Shown piece by piece: positions 10,903 to 21,813 of a DNA stretch of 64,000 nt; the first letter of the stretch is position 1, and each line of letters begins with the position of its first letter. Under the pieces are notes generated by a model. The model did not search any database, had not been told where the DNA came from, and worked only from the letters and a program-made list of their open reading frames with translations. The translations under genes were made by a program, and so were the position numbers. This DNA is from Amyelois transitella (taxonomy: Eukaryota; Arthropoda; Insecta; Lepidoptera; Pyralidae), in contig NC_083513.1 of the NCBI RefSeq assembly GCF_032362555.1, positions 2,418,001 through 2,482,000 on the forward strand, in the 5' to 3' direction.

Positions 10903-11514
10903 GATTTTAATTTAATAAAATAATTCTCACGTCAACATTGTATCATTTATTAGGGTTGGAATCACTTTATTGGAAAATTTTGGTAGAAAATAAATATAAT
11001 TCTACTACCAGTTGAATCATCTATGCGGGTAAGGAAAAAATCGTACGTAACAAACTAAGTTTATACTTAGCACTCTTACTTTTACCAAGTGGCACACATA
11101 GGTAAAGATAACCATATTAAAGTTTTCTTTGCGGTAGATAGAGAAACCAAATAGTGCCGTGTGGTTCCCGGAACTTATAGAAAAAAGAATAGGACCTCTC
11201 CACCTTGTTCCCATGGATGTCATTAAAGGCGAGTTAGGGATAGGCTAGGCTAATAAACTTGGTATTCTTCTTTTAGGCCATGGGCTAGCAACCTATTTAA
11301 ATCTCAATTCTTTAATTAAGCCAAAGAGCTAAACCGATTTGAAGTAAATATCTTAATGAAAGATATTAAAAAAAAGCAAGAGAGGAGAGCGCAAATGGAT
11401 TTGTTTAGGAAATACTATGATCAGTTAGATAATACTCGTATCAAATCCAATGTTCTGATTTTCTCAAAAACGTTTCATGATTAATAAGATAAAATAGGAG
11501 AGCAAGAATTTCGG
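10903..11514. other. intron with repeat A copy
   Basis: Bases 11154-11340 are a partial plus copy of repeat A (gtgccgtgtggttcccgga, catggatgtcattaaaggcga, gggctagcaacct). The rest is AT-rich without coding signal. Confidence 0.55.
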
Positions 11515-11800
11515 TGGTGAAATCGGTAACGTGCCAGGTTATCAGCACGTTATACGTGATCCGCACAAAGTCACAGGTTCAAATCCCACCAATGAATATT
11601 TGCGAAGTTATGTACATTAGTTTTAATATCAACCGACGCTCTTACGGTGAGGGAAAACACCGTGAGTAAACAACCTGCACATTCAGGCAACTGGATGGGT
11701 AATGTAACCATGATCGATCCAATATAAATTTAGGTTTACCTGTAAGGATTCCGGAGGTCATTGGAATGATATTCTGATTATCATTCTTAGAGAAAACCCA
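11515..11800 (+). mobile_element. tRNA-derived SINE
   Basis: Has gtggtgaaatcggtaacgtgcc, then ggttcaaatccc as a B-box-like element. It is followed by the shared body (gttatgtacatt, ctcttacggtgagggaaaacaccgtga, cctgcacattcaggcaac) also found at 25.4k and 36.0k. Confidence 0.7.
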
Positions 11801-12120
11801 GGGATCGCATGTGACCATGATCTTGGATAATCTTGGATCTACCTAAGTCAGGTTTTTACATGAAGCCACTGTCGTCTAACATTGCAGCGGAATTTAACAA
11901 ATTTGTATCATGGTTTTAAAATTTGATCAAGTACTCGTTTTTATTGTTTAGTTTGCATTGTACATTTATGCATTGATCCGTGTTCAAGAAAATATCATAA
12001 GACATTAGATCTCTGAAAAAGTAAATTGTCTAAATACATATTTTTATCTAAAACCTTAAATGATCCTCGACCTGGAATATTTTGCATATTTTTTTATTTA
12101 TACAATTATTTTATCGACAG
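11801..12120. other. intron upstream of FLYWCH exon 9
   Basis: No coding signal; ends in ATCGACAG. Confidence 0.4.
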
Positions 12121-12359
12121 ATTGGTACGAGTACGCCACAGTAGACAATCGGCGTGTTCTATTATACAAAGGCTATACTTATTCGAAACAAGGTCTGTCC
12201 GATTTTCTCCAGTATTGTTCCAAGAAAAAAAAGCTAAAATGCACGGCGAGACTGAAAATCGACAGGTTTGGTCTCATATCTAAGGCGGACACAAATCACA
12301 ATCATCCACCCCCTAACCTTATTAAATGCTCTGATGGAATATATTACAAAGCAAAATAA
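12121..12359 (+). CDS. mod(mdg4): FLYWCH alternative 3' exon 9
   Basis: FLYWCH exon after ATCGACAG|AT, phase 1. Core: LLYKGYTYSKQGLSDFLQYC with CSKKKKLKC (C-x7-C) and NHNHPPPNL. The tail is GIYYKAK. Trp is absent (LQYC), as in the other members of the 7-11 group. Confidence 0.92.
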
Positions 12360-12860
12360 AAAGAAGTATCTCCATGGTAATGTAATGAGTTGGTTTCAGA
12401 GTATATTTAAAAATTTATAACATAATTACAAAAACTTTTAATTAATTTTATATATTATTAAAATTATGATTTATTGTTAATATAATAAAGTAAGTATTGT
12501 ATTGTTTTCTTTATATGTTAATTTTAGTTTTCGTTCTTTGTATTATAAATTTAATTGATTTATTACCAAAAAAAAATTTGATAGATTTCGTTTCCTTATT
12601 TATTTTATTAATAAAAAAATTTGATCCCATAGGACGTCATATTCCTAGCCCGGTGTAATAATGACAACTAAGAGGCTACATTACCTACTTATTTAGATTT
12701 TTATGGACTATGATGTGAAGGGCTAAAAATATTTTAAAATCTTTATGTACCGTTGAGTATATGTATAAAACCAGTTAAATATGAATAAAAAAAATTTTGT
12801 AGGTAAAGAAAAATGTTAACTTAGCCATTTATTTTGTGACATTTTTCATTTCCACCACAG
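12360..12860. other. very AT-rich intron
   Basis: Nearly all A and T between 12400 and 12620, with stops in all frames; ends in TCCACCACAG. Confidence 0.45.
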
Positions 12861-13102
12861 ATCTACATGTCATCAATATAGGCAAAAGGTCAGTTCTTTT
12901 ATACGATGGGTTTACTTTTTCCAAGACATCTTCAGCCAGAATACAGAAGTATTGTTCGAAGAAAGTCACAATGCAGTGCCCGGCGACTTTGAAAGTAGAC
13001 AAGAATGGAATACTTATATCTGCTAACAATAACCATAATCATCCACGCCCCACTCTTGTTAGAAATTCTAATGGAGAATATTACAGGTTGGATGGATGGT
13101 AA
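12861..13102 (+). CDS. mod(mdg4): FLYWCH alternative 3' exon 10
   Basis: FLYWCH exon after CCACCACAG|AT, phase 1. Core: LLYDGFTFSKTSSARIQKYC with CSKKVTMQC (C-x7-C) and NHNHPRPTL. The tail is GEYYRLDGW. Trp replaced by Gln. Member of the 7-11 group. Confidence 0.92.
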
Positions 13103-14548
13103 TAAGTTTAAAAAAATACTGAAATTTGACTAATCTGGAAAACGAACAAAAATTAAAAATGTTATTCCATGAAATGAAAGTGGAATTTCGTATGGCCTTT
13201 TATCTATTAATTCCATATTTTTTATTTAAATTATGGCATTTAGGGAAATACTGTCATTTTTCAATTAATCTCCGTTTCTTTCCAACAGCTACAGACGAAG
13301 TAAAAATTGGAGGTGAATTTTTTTCTTCCTCATTGGTTATATTTCGATGATAAACTTGATTACCGTGATAAATTCGCTTGAGCGGAATTATGCATCAAGT
13401 CTGTACCTGACCTGACCTCCAATCATTTACACGCTGGACTTGAGTGTCGCCATTTTGGCTCTAATGACAGATACGATTCTCCATGGAGCTAAAATTAGTG
13501 ATGTGTGTCTGTGTGTAGTGAGTTTTACAACGTACACATTTTTTACTTACATACATACAGTTTATTTAGCTCAATTTTCACAAATAAATATGAAATTTCA
13601 CTTAAAAAGCACGAAATAAAATTAAGATTTCCAAAAAAATTCGCCAAACTTACAATCCCATACGGTAGACATTAGCAATGAACGTCAAAATTTGTGCTCA
13701 ATACTCACATAAAATTGTCATTTTTATAGAGATAGAGGTCAGTGAGTCTGTAGAAAATGTATGCATAAGTTCATTAAGCTTTCCCAAAGTTTCCCTTTCT
13801 GTCATTTTTGATTCGTCAGTAATTAAAAATCTGGTGCCGGATACCAATATGTCCCCTTCTTGACCTGCTTTCAAAGTCCACGTTTTACAACTTTGTCCTC
13901 GCAAAAAAACTAAGAGTAGAAGGTGTAAAGTGTGTTGGGACACAGAAGAAACGAAAAGATAGGTAGATTATGAAAAGCCTTGTTTATACATCGTGAGTTG
14001 CTTTAAAGCGTGTCATGGTTATTGATAAAAGGTTTTTTTTATATAGTTGTCGGAAATGACTTAATTTCTTTTTTAAGTTAATGTGTCCCAATCGTTGAAA
14101 TAAACAACTGTGTTCTATCGAGCTGTTTTACTATTCCGACTAATATTATTGTTATTATTTTGTTTGTTATTTCTTCACAGGTTCTCTACGATATACTCGT
14201 ACTAAATTAATCTTCTTGAAATATCACAAATTCTCAGGCAATATATCAATTGTTCAGATGTTTTGCTTTCATTGTTTGTTACCCATTACAATTACCTAAC
14301 TACAGATATTCGATAATACGTATATAAACTATCCTAGCTTTTAAGTTAGACCTAATTTCAGGCATATATTTGACTAAAATTTGTTCAGCGTTTTCAAAGT
14401 TTATAAATGATAGTTTCTATAGTTTAGGCTAGTTGTTGATCAGAAAGTCATCCTTGTTCTTTTATAAGTAGATTATAACATCACGACAAAAGATTTCCAT
14501 TTACATAGTTCAATGTTACATATTTTTATATAGTTGCCTTTTTTACAG
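13103..14548. other. intron, no called gene
   Basis: A good-looking acceptor (TTTCTTTCCAACAG ending 13290) opens a phase-1 frame of about 20 codons (TDEVKIGGEFF...) with no zinc ligands; possibly a dead exon, not called. Bases 13867-13963 read LCPRKKTKSRRCKVCW, slightly like the start of a piggyBac Cys-rich domain, but stop at once. The rest is AT-rich. Confidence 0.35.
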
Positions 14549-14784
14549 ATACATGTCATCGCATAAAACTTAACGGCAAATCGGTGTTATATTACAGAGG
14601 TCATACATTTTCTAGGCGAGGCGCATCTTCCAGCAACCAATATTGTTCGAGAAAGCTAACTACCCAATGTACAGCCAAATTGAAACTTGATGAAGAAGGC
14701 AACATTTTGTACGCCAATACCCACCACAATCATCCCCCTATAAAAATGTACCAATCTGAGGACGGAAATTATCATAAAGTGTAG
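14549..14784 (+). CDS. mod(mdg4): FLYWCH alternative 3' exon 11
   Basis: FLYWCH exon after TTTTTTACAG|AT, phase 1. Core: LYYRGHTFSRRGASSSNQYC with CSRKLTTQC (C-x7-C) and HHNHPPIKM. The tail is GNYHKV. It is nearest to exon 7 (KLNGKSVLYYRGHTFS against KVNGRLVLLYDGHTFS; both NQYC). The domain lacks an ATG near its start, so only the spliced reading gives the whole finger. Confidence 0.92.
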
Positions 14785-15982
14785 ATAGGTTAATAATACC
14801 ATCGACAAACTCAAAATCTCATTAGTAGCTTCTCTGGTCGTCTTATAAGTATACATCCACAGTATCAGTTTTGAGTACAGACAAACGCATCGGTCACTTA
14901 CAATTTATATATTATAGGTTTCATTATAAATATAAATACATTAATACATACATTAAATGTTTACTGGAAGAAATCCTAATTGGAACAAGTCCGCCATTTT
15001 ACTTATACTTATAATGTTACGAGTATAATATGCAATTTGTTTTTTTTATGTGCAATTAGAATAAATGAATGAAAGCTAGAATTATAGAGTTTTTACACAA
15101 ATATTTAGGTACCTAATTAAATAGTAAAAGAGAAATTTCAGTACATTGAATTGCTATTCCGTGTAAAGAAATTTATTTTTTAAAAATTTAAAAATAATAA
15201 ATCTGGGCGATGAAGAATCAGAAGTACTAATTTTAAAAAAATGTTTGTTTGCACACGCTAATCTCCGAAACTTCTGGACGGTTTCGAATGATTTTTTAGG
15301 CTTTAAATATTTTTTTAATTATGCGAATAAATATCTTGACGGCAACACGTAATTTTTTTTTCAGATTTTTCTCTTAAAGATCAAGTAATTATTTCTTGAC
15401 ATTAAGGTACTCGTATATCCCAAAGAAATCTTATGATGTAATAAAATGTTTACTAAACGATTGTCATAATTATTATTTGTAACTAGCTTTTACCCGCAGT
15501 GAATTTAGCGCCATTTGCAAAATTAGGAACACCAACAAAAAGCAACAAATTAAACGCCACCTTGTTACAAAAAGCGACGAATTTAGCACCACCAATACAG
15601 GTTTTTCGCAAATTCCAGGGGAACTATAGTTATTAACGTTGTGAAAGGTACCCTATGTATTTCGCCAGACTTAATTTATAAGGTACGGTATATTTTAAGA
15701 AGATTAATTCAATAGACAACCCGTGAATAGGTAACAAACAAACAAATAAAGTCACTTTTGGTTGAGATTGGGTTTTTTTACTTTGGTTTCCTTTTTTTCC
15801 CCATTAAACCCGAACTTCTTTATATGTTTTGAACAACCTTTTTCCTTTATTTTACCTCCATATTCATTTATCATAACTGTGCAGGTTACCGAGAATTTTT
15901 AGCCTTTTAGAGACTGTTGCTTCTATCTTCCCCGAAAGAGATAAATACGTGATTAGATGTTAATGTTACTATTTTTCCTCAG
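14785..15982. other. intron with transposon scraps
   Basis: Bases 14966-15010 (tactggaagaaatcctaattgga-caagtccgccatt) match the phrase near 52.5k, which looks like a LINE 3' end. Bases 15240-15660 match the repeat at 1280-1510. No domain. Confidence 0.45.
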
Positions 15983-16224
15983 GTCTTAATTACCGGATCG
16001 TGACGTCATCTCGCGGTAGCCAGTTACTGATGATAAATCACTTCTCCTTTTACAGAGTTAACAAAATATCCAGGAATTGGTTGTGTTCCAATAAACACTC
16101 AAGTCAATGTTCTGCTAAAGTCAGGCTAAATGCTAATAATGAAATTGTGTATCACGATTTGAACCACACACATCCTCCTCAGAGATATTTTATGACAAAA
16201 GAGGGTAATTACATTCGAATTTAG
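15983..16224 (+). CDS. mod(mdg4): FLYWCH alternative 3' exon 12
   Basis: FLYWCH exon after TTTTTCCTCAG|GT, phase 1. Core: LMINHFSFYRVNKISRNWLC with CSNKHSSQC (C-x7-C) and NHTHPPQRY. The tail is KEGNYIRI. Trp is present. Its closest partner in the window seems to be the minus-strand exon at 62869-63101 (LMVINGYTYSKY, HNHEPPQYY, TKKGKYL), at the other end of the array and on the opposite strand. Confidence 0.9.
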
Positions 16225-17156
16225 ACAAATAGAATAATACAGTAAAGTAGGTACTTGAATGATTTTTATTAATTTTTAGTTTCATTCTTTATTTAAAGTT
16301 TAAGATGTAAAAGCTCTGAAAGTAATTTACCAAATTTCGTTGTCATGGAAAGCAGTGCACCACCGCCTTGGTATCTTAAGCTGCGTACACACTGGGTCAA
16401 CAAATGTGTTTCGCTAGCCTTCTTTGGTCCTGTTTGAACATACATGTTCAAGTCGAGAGCTAACGAATTTGTGTATGTTTTACGCAACACTTGAACCGGG
16501 TATCTGGGTACATTTTCTAAACTGACCAGTCTGTTATAAAATAAATATTATAATAAATAAATGTAAGTAAATATTAAATGGATCACACAAAAGTTGTTTT
16601 ATTTAATTTGGCACACAGTAAACAGTGGACTATTCAACTAAGTAGTTTTGGGGAATCTTACACAATGGACAACCACACACTAGTATTGTTCTTACAACGT
16701 TTATTGACGTCACATACAGACAACACTTAAACTATCACTAGTGAATGCCGGGGTTTGTTTTCGTGTCGCGAGTCGGCTCAGCGGGCTTTGAGGCCGGCGA
16801 GCGTTCTCAGCGATGTAGAGAAAACAAACCTAATTGTCAGAGACGGGTGGGGTCACGACGAGGCAAGGGTAGCTGTGTCGGGCGTTCTGGCGTGGAGGGA
16901 GGCCAACTCTTGCATGTGTGGTAGGGTCGACTCTCCTGTTCGTTGGAACTGCCTTCTAGCTAGATGCCTAATAAAAGCTCTCCATCCGCAATCTCCTGTG
17001 AATCAAGGTAATTCGCACATAGCGCGGGGCGTTAGTTATAGTTCTAATAGAGAGAGAAGCTGGCGCGGCGTAAGTTAAGCGTGGGCGTATGTAGGTCCGG
17101 GAAAAAGGCGTGAAATTATGTATGTACGGATATAAAGCTACTTAGATGATCTTCAG
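16225..17156. other. unassigned, GC-rich block
   Basis: Bases about 16740-17080 are clearly GC-richer than the surroundings and contain a 107-codon open frame without any recognised domain. The block ends in a repeat-B-like tail (17078-17125), so I take it as part of a mobile element rather than a gene. Confidence 0.4.
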
Positions 17157-17310
17157 AGGGGTTAGTGCGAGTTTTAGTCGGTCAAACGCGTCGAGCAAGT
17201 AAACGCGAGTTTGTATGGAGTTGCATTAGTGCCTTTGGGTTACCACTAGGTGACGCTGATCACATATAAATTCGCGTTTACTACATCGACGCGTTGGTGA
17301 AGTGAGCAGA
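17157..17310. mobile_element. MITE copy, same family as 25.2k
   Basis: Starts aggggttagtgcgagttttagtcgg and contains tcaaacgcgtcgagcaagtaaacgcgagtttgtatgga, then taccactaggtgacgctgatcac. The same blocks occur at 25191-25360. The right end here is worn. Confidence 0.7.
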
Positions 17311-17733
17311 AGTGAGAACATTTTACTACTGTGCCATAGATATACGATTTAGCTTCAACACCCATTTGACGTACTAGACAGCCTTGTCTGAAACGAAACG
17401 TAACTGTCACAGTGACAATGACGTAACTTGTTAGTCGTCAAAATAGTGTTGAGTTCCTTGCAAGTTGAAACGAAAACAGTGTAATGTTTCTTTTAAAAGT
17501 ATAAATATTAGAAAGTTTTTGCAAATTATATTTTGCTTTATAAGCATCAATTAATCGCACTGTGACTATCAATCGTTTTTGTGTGTTCTTCTCTTTAAAA
17601 CCTAACCTTAATCGGTGTGTTTCGTAGAGTAAAAGTTATTTTGTGATTGTTAATTTTTTTTAATGTTTAATTTTCATACTATAATACGTTTATAATACAC
17701 ATAACTTACTCTTTTTTGCTGGCCGCACTTTAG
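17311..17733 (+). promoter_or_regulatory. possible internal promoter and noncoding first exon
   Basis: Inference only. The stretch has little repeat character. It holds a GC-balanced block with gtcacagtgacaatgacgtaac at about 17407. It ends in CACTTTAG followed by GTAAGT (17734-17739), a strong 5' splice-donor consensus on the same strand as the H2C2 exon at 18602. Independent transcription start sites are expected where 3' exons are supplied in trans. It could equally be the 5' end of a separate small gene. Confidence 0.3.
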
Positions 17734-18601
17734 GTAAGTTTTTGATGAAATAATTGTGGTGAAATCGGTTTTTCCAATTAACGACATTAAAGCATAAAGT
17801 AGGTCATTTACCCTTCCGCTTGTACTCATAGATTAATTCAGGCCTACTTGATTATAGCATATGTTCGTGTTAGGTGGGTTTGTATAAGAAAATTAAAAAA
17901 ATGTTAACATATTAGTTATTTTTAAGATTTGTATGATTTGAAAATGTAGGTACATTTTACCTGTGTCTATTCAACTTTTCATGTTTTTGCCTCTTTTTAT
18001 AGTAGATTTATATAAAAGAACATATGATTTATATACAAAGAATACAAATCTGATGTTTAAATTTATTTTTGGGTAAATACATATTCAAACATTGATTTGA
18101 ATTTGCCTACTTTCCCAAATTTTATTAAAGAACTGATATTTTTCTATCAATTAATAATTCTTTATGATCATTATAACATGTACAAGTAATTATCTATTTA
18201 AATACTTTGAAAACACAGAGTGGATGAAAATGTGTGAACATGTATGCATTATGCAAACAAAGAAATATATATGCATAGCTAATTTAAAATAATAGGCTAT
18301 ACAGCTTTTATACATGATAAACAATATTCTCTAAGATATGACGTAAAAAGCAAATTTTTTCTTTCCAAATTAATTTCTGATGTTAAATTGAGCAGTTTGC
18401 TTATTCTTTGTTGTTGTTTAATAAATTATAAAAAAAATGTTTTGTGTTTGTTACTTATAATTATTTTGTGAACTTTTTCTTTAATAAAAATTACTTTGAT
18501 ATTTTTTGTATTATTTAAAACAATCTTCATTTTTATTAAATCATTCTTTAAAATATTGTATCTGTAGTAAATTAGTAATATAAAAAAAAAATATTTTGCA
18601 G
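17734..18601. other. AT-rich intron
   Basis: Follows the candidate donor and ends in ATATTTTGCAG at 18591-18601. No repeats or domains noticed. Confidence 0.4.
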
Positions 18602-19047
18602 GAGTAGAGTTGTTTGCTAAAAACAGAGTAGCTCCGATGAAGAAAGAATTCAACGATAAACTTGAGAGAACCGTTGTTCGTAAAAAGGGAAATAGTATTT
18701 TTTTTATTGACTCTGACAGATACGAAGAATTCATTTCACAAGTGAAAGACATCAAGCAGCGCTACAATAAAACATATGAAGACTACAAAATGCTTGCCAA
18801 TTACGATGTGACCGAAATTAGTGGAAGGGAACGTTTGATAAAACCACAGGATGAAGCAAACCCAAATATAAAATTTTATGTCCACATTGATGAGTTGTTT
18901 GGAGTTCTTCACACCATACACTTGTTGTTTAACCATGCCGATAAAGATGTAATGGATGCAGAGTTGAAAACAAAATATTGTAATGTTTCCAAAGAGGTTA
19001 TTAAGATTTATTTGAGTTGTTGCCAATTTTGTAATAGTAAAAGCTAA
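18602..19047 (+). CDS. H2C2 integrase-type zinc domain exon (KRBA2-like)
   Basis: About 148 residues in phase 1 after TTTTGCAG|GA. The N-terminal half is basic (KKEFNDKLERTVVRKKG, then FIDSDRYEEFI). The C-terminal half has the HHCC zinc-binding order of integrase N-terminal domains: His-x4-His (IHLLFNHADKDVMDAELK), KYCNVSKEVIKIYL, and CQFC. This arrangement is familiar from KRBA2/SCAND3-like, transposon-derived proteins. No catalytic integrase core follows; the frame stops seven residues after the first Cys of CQFC. Two readings are open. It may be another alternative exon of the array, since phase and acceptor fit. Or it may be a small domesticated gene starting at ATG 18637, with its 5' exon near 17.7k. 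Confidence 0.7.
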
Positions 19048-20693
19048 TATAAATATATAGAAAATTATTATAAAGTCATTAATTTGTTAATGATGGGTGT
19101 AGGAAAAAGTAAGGTATGTAGACTCTGCCCACCCCAAATTAGCCTAGCGTTGCAGACTTTAAAATTGTACCCTCTATGCTATCATGCCTACCCCAGAAAA
19201 GTTTAGTTACCCACCCAAAAAAATATGGACCAATTGAGGAGCTAGAACCAGTTTAAGCATTCACTCTGTAACTACGCCTATGGCCATACAGGCTGACAGA
19301 TACAAAGGAAAACACTGTGTTGCAATATCTTCCAGGTACCTACTAATAATACTAAAAGTAGGGAAGTGACTTTGTTTGTCCTTCATGTCTTGATGGAGCA
19401 ATGAAGGAAAGTACCCGGCGCCATTTAGTAGCTAGTAGTATGCAGCTACTCGCTAGTAGATGGCGCTAATTTGTTCGGGCGAAATCATGAGTTATCTAAA
19501 GTAGGCTGTAAAAATTTGAGGATGTATGGCGTATGACTGACGAAAGACAGACGTCAGGCGAGTGACTGACTAAAACTTTTCAAATCAATCATCATTTGCG
19601 GATCGAAAAGGAAAGATTTTTAAAATGTAAATTCACGAACGTTGAATGAATAAGGAATATCATCTTCAAATCCCTAACAGAGGGAAAATAAGATTATCAA
19701 CGTTTGTCATTTACCCCATGAGTGTGGGACCTCAAACAGAAACACGCTTGTACGGTGGTACCACACTCGTAGTTGTCTGTACAAAAAAAGCATACACCAA
19801 TATTCATCTTTATTATGGTAAAATAAATTTGGTCATAGTATCGTATAGTTATTACAAGTTCGCAAAAGGTTAATTATAAAAAAAGAAATACCAACCTCAC
19901 ATTGTTATTTTTAAACAAAATGATAAGTAGGTCTTATGTATGTTTCGGAAATACATATTATAATGACATTTTTATTCCTTTCGGGGTTGACAAAGCCAAC
20001 AATCTCGAAAATACTCAAAGGCCAGTTCAGATTAACAGTAATGGATTTTAAATTCAAATAACAGGTTGTAAGTAATGACAAAGTGGACAAAATGAACCTT
20101 GTTTTGGCATTGTGTAAAATGCATGTTTAATTTAATGTTTCTTCTATGTAGCGCGTGTTATTGATAAGGTAGGAATGCAGGTACGGTACGTGCTCTCAAA
20201 AGTACAAATGTATCTATATAGATATGTCTAAACGCACTCGGCCACAGTTTAGTGGAACGTAAAAAAATATTTCTTGTATTACTTAAATGAAGTTCACTAG
20301 GACGTGGTAGTATAATAAGTATAGTTAATAAATGAAATTAACATATATGAAAAACCTATGTGTGTGTTGTTTAGTGGATGGTCGCTTTAACCTCAAAAGC
20401 AGTCAGTTTATAGAGTGATGTGAATGAAAATGTGGCTAGAATCTAGAAACTTACAAACTTAATTCAGCTGTAAACTGTGCCTTCTTTAACTTAGGCGTAA
20501 TAAGATCTTTATCTATAATAGGCAATATTAAAAAATATATCATTAAAAAGAAAATACTGTATATAAATTTAAAGCCAATGAATTACAATAAACGTTTAAT
20601 AAAATTGAAACCGTATTTTAATTTATAACGGCACCAAAACTTTTAGTTTTTACTTTCAAAACGTACTTAAAATTCTGTGGCATCTGTTTTCAG
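19048..20693. other. intergenic/intron with repeat debris
   Basis: Bases 19120-19350 and 19350-19560 look like worn transposon sequence. Bases about 19940-20050 are a degenerate minus copy of repeat A (cctttcggggttgacaaagccaacaatctcgaaaa). No zinc-finger frame. Ends in CTGTTTTCAG. Confidence 0.4.
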
Positions 20694-20896
20694 TAACTTT
20701 CATGATCTCCCGAGACGGGGAGAGGTTGATGAAACTTGGAGACTTCACTTTCATCAGGGACTCTCCTGGCGACCACGGCTGCTGGTCGTGCTACACCCAC
20801 AACGACGGGTGCCCGGCGAGGGTCCTCACCGAAAAGAACAAAGTGACTTTCGCCAAGAACTCGCATAATCATCCCCCTACTGAATTTTTCGTATGA
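20694..20896 (+). CDS. mod(mdg4): FLYWCH alternative 3' exon 13
   Basis: Short FLYWCH exon (68 residues) after CTGTTTTCAG|TA, phase 1. Core: LMKLGDFTFIRDSPGDHGCW, CYTHNDGC (C-x6-C) and SHNHPPTEFFV-stop. It is GC-richer than its neighbours. The segment between the Cys pair and the His pair is shorter than usual. ATG 20702 is in frame near the start, but the acceptor just upstream and the common phase argue for splicing. Confidence 0.88.
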
Positions 20897-21568
20897 CATT
20901 GCGGGGATTTAGGATTTTTTAATTTTTTTTCTTATCTTTTTAATGTGAAATTTAATTTGAGAGAAACCAATGCAATCTGCCCTTATTGTTTTTACTTATT
21001 TGATAATATTAGTCTAAAAGAAAGATATATTTTAGGAATTAAATTTTCAGTAAAAAATATATTTCAACGATATTTTTACCTAACTTGTTGCAAAAACTTC
21101 TCAACTTTGTCTTACTATTATTTTAGATCTTAAATCGAAATCACCATTTACCAAGAGTTCGTGGTGCTTTTTTTACTAACCTACCTAGACCTAGACCTAA
21201 AAGCCTTTACTGTGTCCTAGACCATTTATTTAAACTCTCGATTTATAATAATAGGTGCTAATTTGTGATAAAAACTAAAGATGTGATCTCTTTGTAGTTC
21301 TTGCCTCTTTCTTTAAGTAGTTTAATTTTAACCATGGAATATCTGATATGTTTTCAGTATTAGCTCACACGTGTTCTATAGCTCTCTATTCGTAGAAAAT
21401 ATATTAATTATTTTGTACATTGTCTTTCATTTGTACTCGTATCCTTTACGGAAATCATAAATAAAACTAACTATTGCATGTGTTTTTATATACTATTTGC
21501 TTTTAACCTATTTTGCTTTTTAACAGTTTGAATGTATGCAGTATTCAACTGATGTTTAATTTTTACAG
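20897..21568. other. intron
   Basis: AT-rich; no coding signal. Ends in TTTTTACAG. Confidence 0.4.
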
Positions 21569-21813
21569 GCAAAAAGGCTTTCGTCATTCAATCTCTGCGC
21601 GGCAAGCCTTTGATCGTGTTCAACAATTTCACGTACTGTCGCCATTCGGTGCGCAATGGCATCGTCAGGTGGACGTGCTCCACCCACTCCTACAAATGCT
21701 GCAAAGCTGTCGTGAAGACGGAAGGAACCACAATCATTGAAGTCAAAGGGTTCCATAACCACGACGCCTCGGAATTGTTGATCAATCGCGGAAAGAACTG
21801 TTTATTTGTTTAA
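21569..21813 (+). CDS. mod(mdg4): FLYWCH alternative 3' exon 14
   Basis: FLYWCH exon after AATTTTTACAG|GC, phase 1. Core: SLRGKPLIVFNNFTYCRH, VRWTCSTHSYKCC (C-x7-C) and FHNHDASE. The tail is NRGKNCLFV. The 14 residues before the first possible start codon (KKAFVIQSLRGKP) belong to the domain lead-in, supporting the spliced start. With its RW-CSTH core it belongs to the same subgroup as exon 16 and the minus-strand exons around 36-43k. Confidence 0.9.

Noticed and set aside
13291..13350. Phase-1 frame after a good acceptor
   Set aside because: Only about 20 codons and no zinc ligands; may be chance or a dead exon.
13867..13963. Short Cys-containing stretch LCPRKKTKSRRCKVCW
   Set aside because: Resembles the start of a piggyBac Cys-rich domain but ends at a stop with too few ligands; too short to support.
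16755..17078. 107-codon frame in GC-rich block
   Set aside because: No recognisable domain and followed by a repeat-B-like tail; more likely mobile-element sequence.
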